64,000 bases of DNA from Lichenostomus cassidix (lineage: Eukaryota; Chordata; Aves; Passeriformes; Meliphagidae): positions 12,861,762 to 12,925,761 of the forward strand of contig CM039183.1 in NCBI GenBank assembly GCA_008360975.2, read 5' to 3'. A model generated the notes under the pieces. The model had not been told where the DNA came from. It ran no database searches and saw nothing but the letters and a program-made list of their open reading frames with translations. The translations under genes were made by a program, and so were the position numbers. Positions 63,047 through 64,000 of this stretch are shown here, piece after piece (positions within the stretch are counted from its first letter, which is position 1; each line of letters starts with the position of its first letter).

Positions 63047-63189
63047 GAGTGGCATCTGCACCCCATGGGTACCCAGGACTTGGACTGTATAAAATTGGTA
63101 CCTCCAAAGGAATAATTTTGGGACCCCCAGCTCCAAAGACCAGTGTGAAGAAGAGGCAGTGGGACACTGCAGAAATCCAGGCATGGTGA
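63047..63189 (+). CDS. Candidate terminal coding exon, identity unknown
   Basis: A moderately pyrimidine-rich acceptor ('tatttgccttgtctcgttatag', AG at 63045-63046) precedes an open stretch that enters one base into a codon (phase 1) and runs to TGA at 63187-63189. After the junction the frame begins GVASAPHGYPGLGLYKIGT and ends KKRQWDTAEIQAW. Codon choice and residue variety look more protein-like than the surrounding frames. The C-terminal half is basic, then ends in a W-rich tail. An AATAAA lies about 350 bp downstream (63538-63543), consistent with a short 3' UTR. I do not recognise the protein. The evidence against is the short length, the absence of homology information and the expected number of chance frames in 64 kb. 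Confidence 0.28.
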
Positions 63190-64000
63190 TATCTTTCTAC
63201 TTTATATCTCTCAGTAGCACAGGCATGAGAAATGTATTGGAACAAGGTTTGCTTCCAGTCAAAAGAAATTCCTCAGAAACTAAGGATATTCCTTTGGCGA
63301 GCCAGGAAACAGCTATCAGCAAGGAGGACAGAAGAATACAAGGAATACAGGAGGAAGAATGTAATGAAAAGAGAAAGAAAATATATTGAAATGTAAGAAA
63401 AAACACAAAGAAATCAGTGTCCAGATGAGATTCTAACAATCTGGCCTCAGTAGAGGAGAACTGAGAGCTACTAATTCATTGCAAGATAAAAGGTCTTAAA
63501 TTTTAAAATTATGAATTCCATACTGTAAACCCAAGTGAATAAAAATATATATTTATATATTTAGATATATGTTCACATATTGATATTTCTTTCAGGAGAA
63601 AACTTTTCTTTAGTATTCTTTTTTATCCTTGTAACAGTGTTGCTCAGTCTTTTCAGCTATACTGGCCAAACTCATTAACACATGATTAAAGAAAGATGAT
63701 TAAAAGTAGGACTGTAACATTAGACTGCAATTTCTTATCCTCTTAATCCAAAAAGACATTGTTTGATAGAGTATTTTTAATTTATTCAAAGTGTACCTTA
63801 AACTAATCAATTTTGCCATCCTTGGTTTGGAATACATACATGTAATAATACATTGTGTGTATAGCATACACAAGGCATCATTTTATGGTTATTGTATTTT
63901 TTAGTGATTTTAGTTATATACATCAATCAGAGGAGGATCCTTCAATAAATGACTACAACGAAGCTGGCAAGGCTTGCATTCACCCAAAAATACCTGTCAG
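63190..64000. other. AT-rich sequence; possible 3' UTR in part
   Basis: If the candidate exon is real, 63190 to about 63560 would be its 3' UTR, closing at the AATAAA at 63538-63543. The alternative AATAAA at 63944-63949 is too far to prefer. A TA-rich stretch lies at 63543-63570. No repeat family was recognised. Confidence 0.3.

Noticed and set aside
1..64000. Bacterial, phage, CRISPR or defence system
   Set aside because: There are no long tightly packed frames, ribosome-binding sites or regularly spaced repeats; the repeats are avian retroposons.

Overview
The window looks like non-coding DNA from a songbird-type (passerine) bird nuclear genome. It is AT-rich with few CpGs outside two or three patches. 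Its longest open frame is only about 140 codons, and no frame resembles a known protein family. The lineage call rests on the interspersed repeats: three CR1 LINE fragments with the characteristic avian 3' end, one solo LTR of the widespread avian ERVL type with a perfect 5-bp target duplication, and one SINE joining a tRNA-Ile head to a CR1 tail. That last structure matches TguSINE1, described from zebra finch and known from passerines. These identifications come from remembered consensus sequences and were not searched.

Layout. 1-8.3 kb is mostly unique AT-rich sequence with a CR1 3' fragment (about 0.62-0.80 kb, minus), a purine/GC-richer block at 4.4-4.8 kb and an uninterrupted 45-A tract at 6.08 kb. 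8.29-8.70 kb is an imperfect inverted-repeat-bounded block that resembles a MITE, flanked by TA microsatellites. 10.3 kb holds a T/G tract. 17.0-17.56 kb is the longest CR1 fragment (minus). 21.0-21.95 kb is a retroposon cluster: the tRNA-Ile/CR1 SINE and then the solo LTR, both minus. 22.78 kb has a perfect 22-bp hairpin. 31.9-32.1 kb is a third CR1 fragment (plus). 39.1 kb has a possible 54-bp microexon, and 39.6-39.8 kb is a GC-richer block with three 20-bp tandem units. 49.2 kb carries a second tRNA-like segment of unknown family. 54.76-55.13 kb is the only clear CpG-dense patch, with clustered bZIP-like motifs. 61.24-61.35 kb is a nearly perfect 35-bp hairpin. 63.05-63.19 kb could be a terminal coding exon followed by a polyadenylation signal.

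No gene can be asserted. The window is best read as an intergenic gene desert or a very long intron. If the two candidate exons are real, it would be intron plus the 3' end of a plus-strand gene. There is no operon, phage, CRISPR array or other prokaryotic system. The observations most worth following are the two long hairpins, the TIR-like block, the CpG/bZIP patch, the unidentified tRNA-like segment and the two candidate exons.
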